Source: Glandiceps talaboti (Eukaryota > Hemichordata > Enteropneusta > Spengelidae). From it: 64,000 bases of DNA. Where the stretch lies: contig NC_135560.1 of NCBI RefSeq assembly GCF_964340395.1, positions 8,603,598-8,667,597 of the forward strand, given 5' to 3'. The translations under genes were made by a program, and so were the position numbers. Below, in pieces: positions 48,344 through 59,736 of this stretch. The notes beneath the pieces are model-generated. The model did not search any database and was not told the origin of the DNA. It saw only the letters and a list, made by a program, of their open reading frames with translations. Position 1 is the first letter of the stretch. Each line of letters begins with the position of its first letter.

Positions 48344-49011
48344 CTCTTGGAAGTTGAAAAAAAAGAGTTGGAAAAGGTTCATCTCAGCTTGCCATCAAAA
48401 TGTAAAAGATGCACCTGCACTAAAACACACTTGACAAGTATCAAAAACTTCTGTCCAAGGTATTTTTGCACAACTAAAACACCTGTATAGTAAAGGGTTA
48501 GTGTCAAGTAAAAATGTTGAGAAACTTGACGAATTGAGCAAGAAACTGTGTGTCAAGAAAGAGATATTAAAGGGAGCAATCCTTCATTTAGAACAACAGA
48601 GAACACTTGCCTCTATGAGGGAAAGAAAAAGAATGAAAGAAAGCTTGGAGCAACGTGCTGAAAAAAAAATTTGATGAATATGACTGGGATGCGCTTGTCA
48701 GAAACGGTGACATTTCCAAATTGAAAGTGAAAGAACTTGATAAGTACCTTTCCAACTATGAAATTCCAGCTGTGGAAGGAATGCACAAAATAGACAAAGT
48801 TGAGGCTGTAAGATGCCACTATTATCAATCTAAAGAAAATGAGAGTGATTTGTCATCTGATGACAGTGATAGTGAGAATGATGATACAGCTAGTTCCAAC
48901 TCTGATGAAGTTGAAGGAGAAATTGGGTCTGATGATGATGATGACAATGCCATGTTTATATCACACGATCTGGAAGGAGAGCTACCACTTGGAAATCAAA
49001 AATTTAAATAA
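48344..49011 (+). pseudogene. frameshifted SAP-like-domain gene carried by the 47762 transposon
   Basis: After a good acceptor (tttgcag at 48343) the frame reads LLEVEKKELEKVHLSLPSK, then a Cys-rich KCKRCTCTKTHLTSIK. A frameshift near 48450-48470 leads to LKHLYSKGLVSSKNVEKLDE and a coiled-coil-like KEILKGAILHLEQQRTLASM. A second frameshift in an A9 run at 48660-48668 leads to FDEYDWDALVRNGDISKLKV and ELDKYLSNYEI, which looks like a SAP-type helix-turn-helix motif. An acidic C-terminus (DDSDSENDD; SDDDDDNA) follows, and stop TAA is at 49009-49011. Both shifts are single-base, so assembly error at homopolymers is possible. Origin unknown: host gene capture or a transposon accessory protein. Confidence 0.6.
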
Positions 49012-50464
49012 ACACATTCTGAGACTTTGTTTAAAATCCTGCATTCACCTTTGTAATCTAACGTCAAAACCAGTCCAATAATCTGAGGCTCTTACAAGGT
49101 AAGTGTATTACCAGGTTCTTTAAGATATACAATTACTATGATAATAGGGCCATCTTAATTATCATTACCACTAATATATATCACTCGATTCCTATTCTGT
49201 TAGATGAAATGTGGCTGGCATTTTTGAGTCATACATTTATTTTCTTTTGACATTATATTGAACTAATTTACATCAAACAAGAACGGGATACATGGCAATG
49301 CATTTTATTAAGAGTTTTTTCAGTGTTATTTAGACCAATTTGATTTCTTTTAGCACATATTTAGGAAACTGAACTGGAACAATACAGTATAAAACTCTCT
49401 TTAGATAACATGTGCATCACAATATTTGCAAATACAACTAAAATGACATTAAACTGTAACACTACTAGTATAATGTACTAATACAATATTGAACAGAAAA
49501 CAAAGACTCAGTTGGTCTGCTGATCATTTTACAAGAGTTATTCAAAGTGTAATTCATTTACAAGTATATGTTGTTTTTTGGAAAGGCAATGCACTGGTTA
49601 ACATAACATTTTGTTTTAACTGGTGTTTGTGTATATATATATACACACAATATACAAATTGATTATATATATATACTGGACAAAGTTGGTATTAAGTGTA
49701 TTATGTACAGTTTTGTACTTGGTATGGAATGTTAACGCACAGGAAGAGTATTCCAAAAAAAATTTATTCGGGTGGGGGTACTTGAAAATTTATTCGGGTA
49801 GGGGGGGTACTTGAAATATTTGGGGCTTTGGCAGGGGGGGGGGGGTACTTGAAAAATTTTGAAAAATGGCAGGGGGGTACTTGAAAAAAAATGGGGTTTT
49901 TACAAAAAATCTCCCGACCACCCCCCCCCCCCCTAACAAGTTTTTGTGAAAGCAGCCTAAATTATAAATAAATCCAAGAGAAAATACAAATGGTGGTTTT
50001 CCTCTAGTAGCCTCTGTATGTAGATGTCTACAAACAAACATGTGGTTGTAGTATGGGCTCACCAGCTTCTCCAGAGATAGCTGACATCGCATTCCACAAA
50101 CTTGAGTGTCGCATTATTGAAACATACGTGGATAAAATATCACTTTGGACACGTTTCAGAGATGTCATATTAATGCTATTCCGTGGCACTAAAATTGAAC
50201 TCAATATTTTAAGTGAAAACATAAATGAAATGCACCCAACATTAACATTTTCGTTGGTCAGCTCAGAAACGGAAGTGGTATGCCTTGATTTGGTGATTTA
50301 CAAAGGTCATAGGTTCAAACAAACAAAAAAGGTTGGATATCAAGACTCACACCAAACTAGTCTAGCTCCTATACAGTATCGATCGTTACGATTTGTACAA
50401 TGTGTGGTTATAGAAACCACATTCTGGTCATCCAGACTACACCAAACTGACTGACACTTTTCAG

Positions 50465-50843
50465 CACAGGGAGCTCAGGCTCAGTTAGTTTTGTTTACAA
50501 ATATAAACAAACAAACAAGTAAAAACAAACAAATAAACAGACAAACAAACAAACACAAACAAACTACTTAACCGACACATGAGTAGATACATACATGAGT
50601 AAACGACAACAAACCAAAGAACAAGCACACCCCCCCCCCCCCCCCACATGGTCACATCTGGAAATAACCCATGTATGTATCTACTCATGTGTCGGTTAGT
50701 TTGTGTTTGTTTGTTTGTTTGTTTTTGTCTGTTTATTTGTTTGTTTGTTTATTTGTTTATTTTTACTTGTTTGTGTTTTGTTTGTTTGTTTACTTGTTTG
50801 TTTATATTTGTAAACAAAACTAACTGAGCCTGAGCTCCCTGTG
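50465..50843. mobile_element. 379-bp foldback element with 7-bp target duplication
   Basis: TTTTCAG at 50458-50464 is repeated at 50844-50850. The ends are cacagggagctcaggctcag and its inverted copy. The arms continue through AAAC/GTTT-rich tracts to a second inverted block (aaccgacacatgagtagata...) around a (C)17 run. The empty site is seen in copy 1 near 6892 (cttttcattacctcc). Confidence 0.9.
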
Positions 50844-51624
50844 TTTTCAGTACCTCCACAGACAATCATGTCACCTAAATTCGGTCTTGAGTATGAACGT
50901 GCAGTAACGAAGAAGATTTCCAAAACAAATTGAAATTCTTCATAAACAAATTGACACAAAGAGGATACAACAAATCAGAAGTGATTCGCTCGTTAGGTCC
51001 GTTATGAGAATAGGGAGACTTTAATATCTCCAAAATCGGACACCAATTCAAGAGATTCCTCTAGACTTCAAAACAACATAATATATATAGTCCCAACATC
51101 AGAGCGTCTAAACTAAAAGGCGCATTAACAAAACATTGGGAACTGCTAGAAAATAATATAACCTTGAACCAACTCTACCCAACCAAACCAATCATAGCAC
51201 AGAAAAGAACGAAACAAAAATCTTAAAGACATACTTGTCACAACTAAACTGAAGTCCTCTGCCTCTAAAAGCAAGGCTGAAAAAAAAGCCTTGCTGATCA
51301 TAATGTGATTGAAATACTAGCATCTCTGCTGCTTGATGAACAATATTAAATTTTAAGCCAAATAAATGCGTCGAGAACGCTGTCTTGTTAGACATAACTG
51401 TGACTGATGAAGGACCCCAACAGCCGGTCCGAAACGTCTTAAAAGAAGGGTCAACTAGGTTTCGACCAGGGGGACGTATCGCCAATGTCTTCCCTGCCAG
51501 GGGACGTATCGCCAATGTGTCCCTGCTAACCTACCCTAGTACCAGGGTCAATAACATTGACAAACCGGCCTTTAAACCATAGACAGTAGTGTCTATGTTT
51601 AAACCAATTTATTATACCAATTTA

Positions 51625-51770
51625 ACAAAATAATCAAGTTTGAACCAGCTTTGGAAAATGCTTCCACTTATTAACAAACTTGAATTAACAACCCTGTGTT
51701 TATATGGTAAACGCAATGTCATACACTTATTTAATATTGATGATGTTCGGAGTCCCCTTCTCTTTATTAC
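51625..51770 (+). pseudogene. Penelope-like retroelement fragment, copy 3, head-to-tail with copy 2
   Basis: Repeats the first ~145 bp of copies 1 and 2 (aataatcaagtttgaaccag ... ccccttctctttattac), beginning about 95 bp after copy 2 ends, in the same direction. Partial head-to-tail tandems are a known habit of Penelope-like elements. Confidence 0.8.
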
Positions 51771-51806
51771 CGCCTAAATTCTATGCATTGCAAAATGATG
51801 CAAAAA

Positions 51807-51852
51807 GTGTAAAAAGTTTGTTATTGTACGTACAATAACAAACATTTTACAC
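51807..51852. repeat. 46-bp palindrome centred on GTAC
   Basis: Arms 51807-51829 and 51830-51852 match with one mismatch and no spacer (gtttgttattgtac / gtacaataacaaac at the centre). It lies just after copy 3. Confidence 0.9.
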
Positions 51853-54145
51853 ATTGTTTAATGTTTTGCCGTTTATTGAGATGTGAACATGGACTTGGTA
51901 TATGTTATTTCACATTATTTTTTCAAGTAGAAAAACATAGTGAAGCTGTTTTATCAAACAAAAATCCAGAATAAATACCAAATTCTCATCCATATGGCCA
52001 CTTTAAGATATAGCCTAATAACCAAAAATAATTAATTATGCAAAATATTCATTAACGCTGTAAGATACATCAACGAATTTTATAGGACAAATGTATGTTG
52101 TTATGTTTAACGAATATACTAAATTATATTGAAATTGAAGTATGCAGTCTTAAGATATTGCATAATTAGTTGATTTCATTAATATGCAAATTTCTCTAAT
52201 TAAACATTAACAGATCTGGCTCAAAACCTAATCAGGTCTAGCTATTACCCTATAAAAGATTATATAGCCCAAATTTCATTACAATTGAGCCAGCCAATTT
52301 TTAGAAAATGGTTTCACAGACACACAGACGGACGGACAGACAGACACACAGACAGGCATTCCCCTTTTAATACCTCCTGTACCCTTACGGGAGGTAAGAA
52401 TGATACTTGAATGACTAAAATCGGACAAGAACTGTTGAAGATACAGATATTTAAAGTATTAAATTTTCCGAATTTTTTCTGCCACCATTTTGAAATTTTG
52501 AAAATTTGAGTTTCCTTCATTTTTAAACCACAATTTCAACAAGAAAATGACATCTTAAGAGCATTTAATTTGTTTTACATACAGAAAAAGTATTTGTAAA
52601 CTTAGGCAAAGTGACATTATTGCACGTATATATCATATATGTGAATAAACGTACACTGAAATCACAACTTTGTCTAAAAATCAGTTGCGGCAGAAAACTG
52701 TTTTCCTGAAAAAAAAACTATAGAGCTCTTTCTATTCATGCTATCAACATGAAATTTGGGATTTGTATGTTTCAATGGGTGTTGAATCCAATGTGACCAT
52801 TCAAAAGAATTGTAATAGGGCTACAAATATGAGATTCCACAAATATGCAAATGAGGTGGGCCAAATTATGCAAATGTCACGTAAAATATGAAAGAGAATA
52901 AAATAAACTTTATTTATTATAATTAGTCAAGTTATCTTTGAATTTTAAATTGTCCCTGCACCAAAAAAACAACAACAACATTTTTGATCCAAAAATGCAT
53001 ATTTCTGATATGATCCTGTTACAAAAGACAAACTAGACAGTGATGTCTTCACCATGACAACCACTAATGATCGATGAACGTTTCAGTTCAGTTTTTCTCT
53101 GAAAAAAAGCAAGAGGAAATACTGTGTAAGTGTGGCATCTTTGGACCTGGTACGGTAGTATAATACTATCATCCAGTCATAAACACTTGTTCAGTAACTT
53201 TGAATCATAAATAAGTCTTATTTACATACATATTTTTTTTTTTAAATCATACACATTGATTCGAGTACCTGTGGTCACTGCGACCTGGTACATGAACAAT
53301 GGCGTCCTATTCACACTCAAACTCCACTTGCGTGTCGTTCCGAACACTAGTAAAACTAAAATCGTTAGTGCAGAGGACTCGCTCATTAAAAATCACTAAA
53401 AATACATGATTTGATAGAAAAAACACCAAATTTTAACATGAAAGTATCGTTTACCTGAAATTCCTCGGGCTTCTGGTAGCAAATTGACTGTAAACTTGAA
53501 CTTTGATTTCAAACGGCAATGAACGGCGGAGAATCACCAGAACGAGGCTGTGATACATCGCACAATGTCATGACCTTTCAAATAAGGGGTCATGTGTGTA
53601 GGTCAGGTGACACAGTCCCCTGCACTTTGAAAATGAAGTCAGGAAGTAAGTGAAAACAGCCGATTTTTACCGCCGTGCGCAGTTGAATGTCATTTTTAAG
53701 GGGGTTTTTTTTCGGATTGCTTCCAAAATTTACTAAAAATTATTTTAACAGAAATATTGACCTTTTAAATGTGACCAAAAAGATGTTTTATTCATAAAAA
53801 TCCGACTTTTCAAAGCAGAGATATTGTCTTGTCAAATTTATGCTGTGAACACACAGTGGCAGAAAATTTTTCAGTGCGTCTGACCTGCCTAATTTTATTT
53901 TTTTTTTCTCGAATACGTATTATCAAAGTTTAGAGTCAGCAATGAAAAGCTAGGTGGGGTCGGGTAACCGGAACCAAACAATAATTTATTTATGACTAAA
54001 TAGTAAACGTTTTGCGGGAGGGTTATGTAAACGAGGGGGCGTAGCTCCCGAGTTTTTGGCACATAACCCTACCGAACGAGTTGTCTATCTTACTTATATA
54101 GTAGGCATGATTGGCTCAAACGGATCTTTTTCAAAATTTTGTGTA
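51853..54145. other. non-coding, repeats of the 'tgcaaat' family
   Basis: 52190-52370 is an inverted relative of 44490-44680 (GACA/GACG microsatellite plus 'aaatttcattacaattgagc'). 52730-52870 is a further relative. 53270-53700 is less AT-rich with several CpGs and could hold an unseen promoter or exon, but no coding frame is convincing. Confidence 0.4.
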
Positions 54146-55289
54146 AGGCCAGAAAAAAAAAAAGCTGTTCAACGCATATTTTTGGCATTTCAATTTTTTT
54201 ATTTTTTTTTTGGTGATGGGCAAAATATCCTCATGCTGGCTTTGCATGTCAGTGAAATGCACACTTTGTTTCAAAATTAAGGGAATTTCTTTATACTTTC
54301 TGAATAGTACATGTAACAATATACATTTGAGTCAATTCCAAATTATGTACTGTCAGTGGTTTACTTGGCTCTGATGATGCATACAAGCATGAATTGAGAT
54401 AAAATTAAACTGTTGCATATCCAATATTCACTAAACGAAATGAGCAAAACTTTATGACCATGGGAAGGGCAGTCATTGGGCCATCAAAAGTCTGATAGTC
54501 TGAAAGTCTTCAAATGTTTTACTCTTTCTTTATTCATGATTTTTTTGGAATCAAATTAAAGTTCAGGAGAAGTAATTTACCACATCTGCAAAATATCTTT
54601 CAGCTTTGCCACAACAAAATACACTTCATAGCCAGATAAAATGTACTGCATGTCATAATTGTCTCTCAATTCTGGTGTTTTAAAACCACATTCAAGCTTT
54701 GTAAGACTTTAAATTATGTTTTTTGTTTGATATTTTATGCCTCTAAATGGCCTCCTATATTGTCTTATTTTCAAAAACGTTTGCATTTTTGAGGATGTAT
54801 CCTTCCAATCAGTAGCAATCACAGTAATAATTGTCTTTCTCCCAAAACAAGATGGAAGGTGGCTGACTAAGTTCCCTTCATAGGTCAGAGCTAATTATTA
54901 GACATCTCCTTACAAGTATCCATGTGAAATGCACATCCTTTGTCAAGTAATATCATTTGGACTGTTATTGTAGTTGATTATCACTTATTTTTAATGCATC
55001 ATTGTACCTGTGCTACCATATATAATTTTATATCTCCTCTATAGTGTAGGTGACAGAAGGAGTGGCTAAAATAATTCTGGAGTTTCATTTAGCAGGTCTT
55101 AACATATTTTGAGAGGAGCTACAAAATTTGTTTAACCGTAAATTGTGCACATTTCCTAACTAGAGCTGATGGAAATCAATTGCCATACAGACAAATTGCA
55201 AGAGATAAAATCAAAATGAATGAATAAGTACAATGTAAACTCAACTTCAAATGTTTTGCCATCATTACATGTGGTTTGTTTTTACATCC

Positions 55290-55321
<32 letters not shown>

Positions 55322-55388
55322 TCGACCTACCTACCCAATGTGTTGGGTTATGTTGCCCGTTCAACAGCTTTTTTTTTTTTTCTGGCCT
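54146..55388. mobile_element. 1.24-kb element with ~30-bp TIRs
   Basis: 54146-54174 (aggccag, A11, gctgttcaacg) is the inverted copy of 55358-55388 apart from A-run length and one mismatch. No ORF of note is inside. A second A28 run and a short inverted repeat 'acccaatgtgttgggt' lie near the right end. Confidence 0.75.
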
Positions 55389-55450
55389 AATTTGTAAATG
55401 AGTTATTATTAACTGCTACATTGTTTCCAGTGTTTTGATTTACACTGTTG

Positions 55451-58398
55451 ATGGGAAGTGACCACATCAGGAAGATGGAAGGCCATAATATAAACTATTA
55501 TGATATCTGTATTGTTGGTGCTGGAATGATTGGATCTGCAGCAGCTCGTCATGTAACACTTATATCACCAAGTTTAAAAGTCTGCCTTATTGGACCAAAA
55601 GAACCAAAGGTATGTGAGAGATAAATGATATATCACATATCATTTTTGTACCTTAAAGCTGTATTGCCTGCAATCTGATTAAAATCCGATGTAAATGTCG
55701 GCTAATCATTCATTGCTATTTTACCTTCGTTATTTTGCTTGAATTGACCTTCGTAGTACATGTTTACGTTCTTAGCCTGATCGCCAGGAGGCTAAAAATG
55801 TAAACATGTACATTTTGTACTATGAAGGTCAATTCAAGCAAAATAACGAAGGTAAAATAGCAATGAATGATTAGCCGACACCTACATCGGATTTTAATCA
55901 GATTGTATTGCCTGAAACTGGTTTGTTAGATATAGTCATAGACCCTCCACCCACTGGTCTATGATATATTGATGTTCTGCACAGTATTGAATCACATGTG
56001 GGGTAAGATTATAAATCTAGATAATGTCACTGACAAGTGTACACATTTGGCTGTCACAAGTACACATTAAATCAAAACATAGACGGCCCATTTAAATCTA
56101 TATTTTGTTAAAAGGGTCGTGTTTGAATCTCGTCACATTAGTGTTATCTTAGACTTACATGTTGTATTAGCAGAGTGTTCTGGACTTATAAACTTGTTTT
56201 ATAGTCACTGTCAGGGTTTAATTCTCCATCGTTGTCTGTCATCCATTGTCTGTGAACTTTCTCTATTTTCATCTTCTTCTCTGAAACCAGCCATTGGAAT
56301 GCTTTGATATTTGGTGTGCATGTCTCTTGGGGTGAGGCTTTTCAGGTTTGTTAATGTCAAGTTGATAAGAACCATTTGCTATTATTAGCAAATTTTAGGG
56401 GTATTTGTGGTTGAAACAAAACCATGCCCATAGCAACAGTCAAATGGTTGTGCATATTGCAAAGATGATAACATTGTTGGGTGGCAACAAGACTACACCC
56501 ATAGCAACAGTCAAATGATGGTGTATGTTGCAAAGATAAATACAGGAATGAATAGGCAAATGAATAAACATTAAAAAATGATCCCATTCTTGCCTAGCAA
56601 CAAGACCACACCAATAGCAACAACCAAATGATGGTGTATGTGGCCAAGATAACAACAGGGGTAGTTTGGCAAGTAGGCAAACATTTTTTATTAGTGACAT
56701 ATTTCTTGACTAATCAGAACACAGTCAGCCTGCAGCGAAGAAAGTGTACATAGTGATACTAAAATGTTGTGCATATTGCATGGGTGACAAGGATGGCTTG
56801 GCATGTGAATAAACATTATTTTAAAATTGTGCTACAATGCCATTGGTGCAGTTGTTTTGCTTTGTTTTGTTTTTTTGGTAATTTGGCATCAGGTTCACCC
56901 CATTGCCTGCAAAAAAAATTTATTCTACCATAAAGGAAGACAAGAATAGTAGTGAACCATTTTTCAATACTTGTAGAATGACGAAATTTTCTTTTGAAGT
57001 CATAAAGCAAAGTATGATAGGCTATCTGTTTTGTATGGATGTTTTTGACCAGGTTTAGGTGATATGACAAACTACTATGTTTATTCTTAATTGTAGCATA
57101 GTTGAAATGTTTCTAGAAAATGCTCAACTAAATACAACATTTGAGGTTTCCCTTGTCCATCTTCTGTACCCTTTATACAACAAAAACAAACAAAAACAGT
57201 GGAACTACTAGTATTTCAACCACTAGGTTGCTTGTTAGTCCCCGCGGACGAAGTCCGGAACGGGGACTTATGGATTGGGTTCCATCTGTCCTTCCGTCCG
57301 TCCGTCCGCAGCCGTTTCTTGGAGATGCCTGGACCGATTTTTTTCAAACTTGGTACAGGGGTAACATGCTATGGCATACATATGCACGTCAATTTGTTTT
57401 ATGATACGATCCAATATGGCCGCCTAGCAACCATTTTGTTTTGCAAATTTTCCCTGTCTAAAGCCATAACTCAGACATGCTTTAACAGATCTCATTCAAA
57501 GTTGGTATTAGGACAGTGTTCTATGACATACATGTGCATATTCATTGTTGTCATGATACGATCCAATATGGCCGCCTAGCAGCCATTTTGTTTGTGAATT
57601 TTCATGTCCAAAGCCATAACTCAGACATACTTGAACAGATCTCATTCAAAGTTGGTATTAGGACAGTGTTCTATGACATACATGTGCATATCCATTTTCA
57701 TTGTGATACGATCCAATATGGCTGCCTGGTAGCCATTTTGTTTGCGAATTTTCATGTCCAAAGCCATAACTCAGACATGCTTTAACAGATCTCATTCAAA
57801 GTTGGTATTAGGACAGTGTTCTATGACATACATGTGCATATCCATTTTCGTCGTGATACGATCCAATATGGCTGCCTGGCAGCCATTTTGTTTGTGAATT
57901 TTCCATGTCCAAAGCCATAACTCAGACTCCATTTTCATCGTGATATGATCCCCCATACCCAACCAATCCTTTATTGTTGGAGGCATATTCCATGTCCAAC
58001 AAGCACACACAACATATCTAAGTCTGTTTGTTTTAGGTTCACAAATGTTGTTGCGTGATCAGAGTAGTGATAATTCCTTAAAACCCAATTATAGCGGGGA
58101 CTATGTCATTCTCAATGACTTGTTTTTATAACTCTACCAGGCAACTGTTTTTCATACCTAAAAGAGTGCAATGTAATGGCAGTGAATAATTACCAATATC
58201 GACATGTTGTAGCTTTACTGATAACAAAATGTCAAGGGTGGAAGGGCAGTTTTATGCCTAATGTCAAAGTACATGTCAACTTTGCACCTATCACATGCTA
58301 TGGAATTGTTTCACTGGATGATTTATATGTGGCATTTTTGCTAAGATTAGTAAGCAGGTCATTTTTTTTGTAATACCACAAATAAAACGTCCTCAACC

Positions 58399-58440
<42 letters not shown>

Positions 58441-59692
58441 TGATACAATTAGAAAAGTTAAAACTTTTTGCAAAAAGCTTACTCAGTAGTGACACTATTT
58501 GAAAATTCTAGCTGAATTTCTACTGACTAAATAGCAAAGAAACTAAAATAAAATGTCAAATAAAATGAAATCCAAGCCTACCTGCCCTATTTATAGGTTT
58601 TTAATTTTTGCCTAAGGTTTAGGAACACTAATAAAAAAAAAACCCAGAAAATATAATATGGTAAAATTTTGCTTTTTAATTACTTCAACCCAAAGACAAG
58701 ATACTCGTTGGTCACAATACTTCCATAACAGTTGATGAGGTGTACAAGAAGTAAATGAAGACAATTATGTGATTCAGAAGTAGACAAACACAACATGCAG
58801 ACTGTACTGTTATAGGCTGAAATCACATCGTTTCTCTCTGGAAAATGATTTTAAACAAAGAAACCAAAGATCGTTTTGGCAAGAAAATAGAATTAAATTG
58901 TCATAATTTTTTCTTTTTCTATGTAAACAATTTTTAGTGTCAGCAGCTTAAACTAGGGTCAGGTTTTAGCCTAAGCAAAATCACTACTACAGTATTTATT
59001 CTATAAAGTATACAATGTGTTATCATAAAAAGGTGTGAACGGTACTAAATAAACACTCTTAAAAAACTAGCATACTGGTTAATTCAAAATCCCATCCAAA
59101 CAAAAAGTTGATTTCTTATTAGTTTGAAAGGTCCCCTTATGTAATTTGTGAGTACTCTTTGTTTTGTCATGGGTTACCTCTTCCTTCTTATGAAATAAGA
59201 AAAATTAAATTAAAAAAAACACTTGCTAATACCTCTTAATGTTGTGAATGATAAATGACAATGATAAAGAAGATAAATTACTATACATTGTGTGACTGCT
59301 TTGTTAACAAGCATATGACAAGTCAAACATATATATAAAATGTTCAAGTGTTATATGTTTATTCTATCTTTCAGGCGGGTTCTATAGGGCTCCTTTTTGT
59401 GTTACCGTTAATTAGAACTTGCGGTGTGTCGTTTTATTCCCTAACATTTAGACATACATGTAGTCAGGTGATGACCTATTATATATCTTGCCTTGATATC
59501 CTATGAGAAAGAATACTGATTTGAAACATCAGGGTTGAATTTACCATCCCTGTTGTTATCTTTGCAATGTACTCCATTATTTGGCTGTTGCAATGGGTGT
59601 GGTCTTGTTGCTAGGCATATTTGCATACATCTTTTTGAATGTTTATCCACTTATCCATGTTTTTTTTTTGTAATATACGTCACCATTGCACG

Positions 59693-59736
<44 letters not shown>

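Larger units (their letters stand above)
47762..49958. mobile_element. 2.2-kb DNA transposon with perfect 24-bp TIRs, inserted in Penelope-like copy 2
   Basis: 47762-47785 (aggctgctttcacaaaaact...) is the exact reverse complement of 49935-49958. G-runs lie just inside both ends. Subterminal 'ggggggtac(c/t)tgaaaa' repeats face the same way at both ends. Copy 1 of the retroelement is uninterrupted at the matching place (around 6020), proving insertion. No clear target duplication: the join loses about two bases compared with copy 1. It carries the broken gene at 48344-49011 rather than a recognisable transposase. Confidence 0.85.
47475..51530 (+). pseudogene. Penelope-like retroelement remnant, copy 2 (interrupted twice)
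   Basis: Host segments are 47475-47761, 49959-50464 and 50851-51530. The RT core is clearest at 50020-50260: YKQTCGCSMGSPASPE, then IADIAFHKLE, and further on the 'HPTLTFSLV...VCLDLVIYKG' block. The polymerase motif that should end in two aspartates reads RFRDV here, and stops occur upstream, so the enzyme is dead. A 'RGY.KSE.IRSL' region and an 'IIAQKRTK' block follow. The 3' part reads PQQPVRNVLKEGSTRFRPGG. No convincing GIY-YIG endonuclease is left. Confidence 0.8.
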
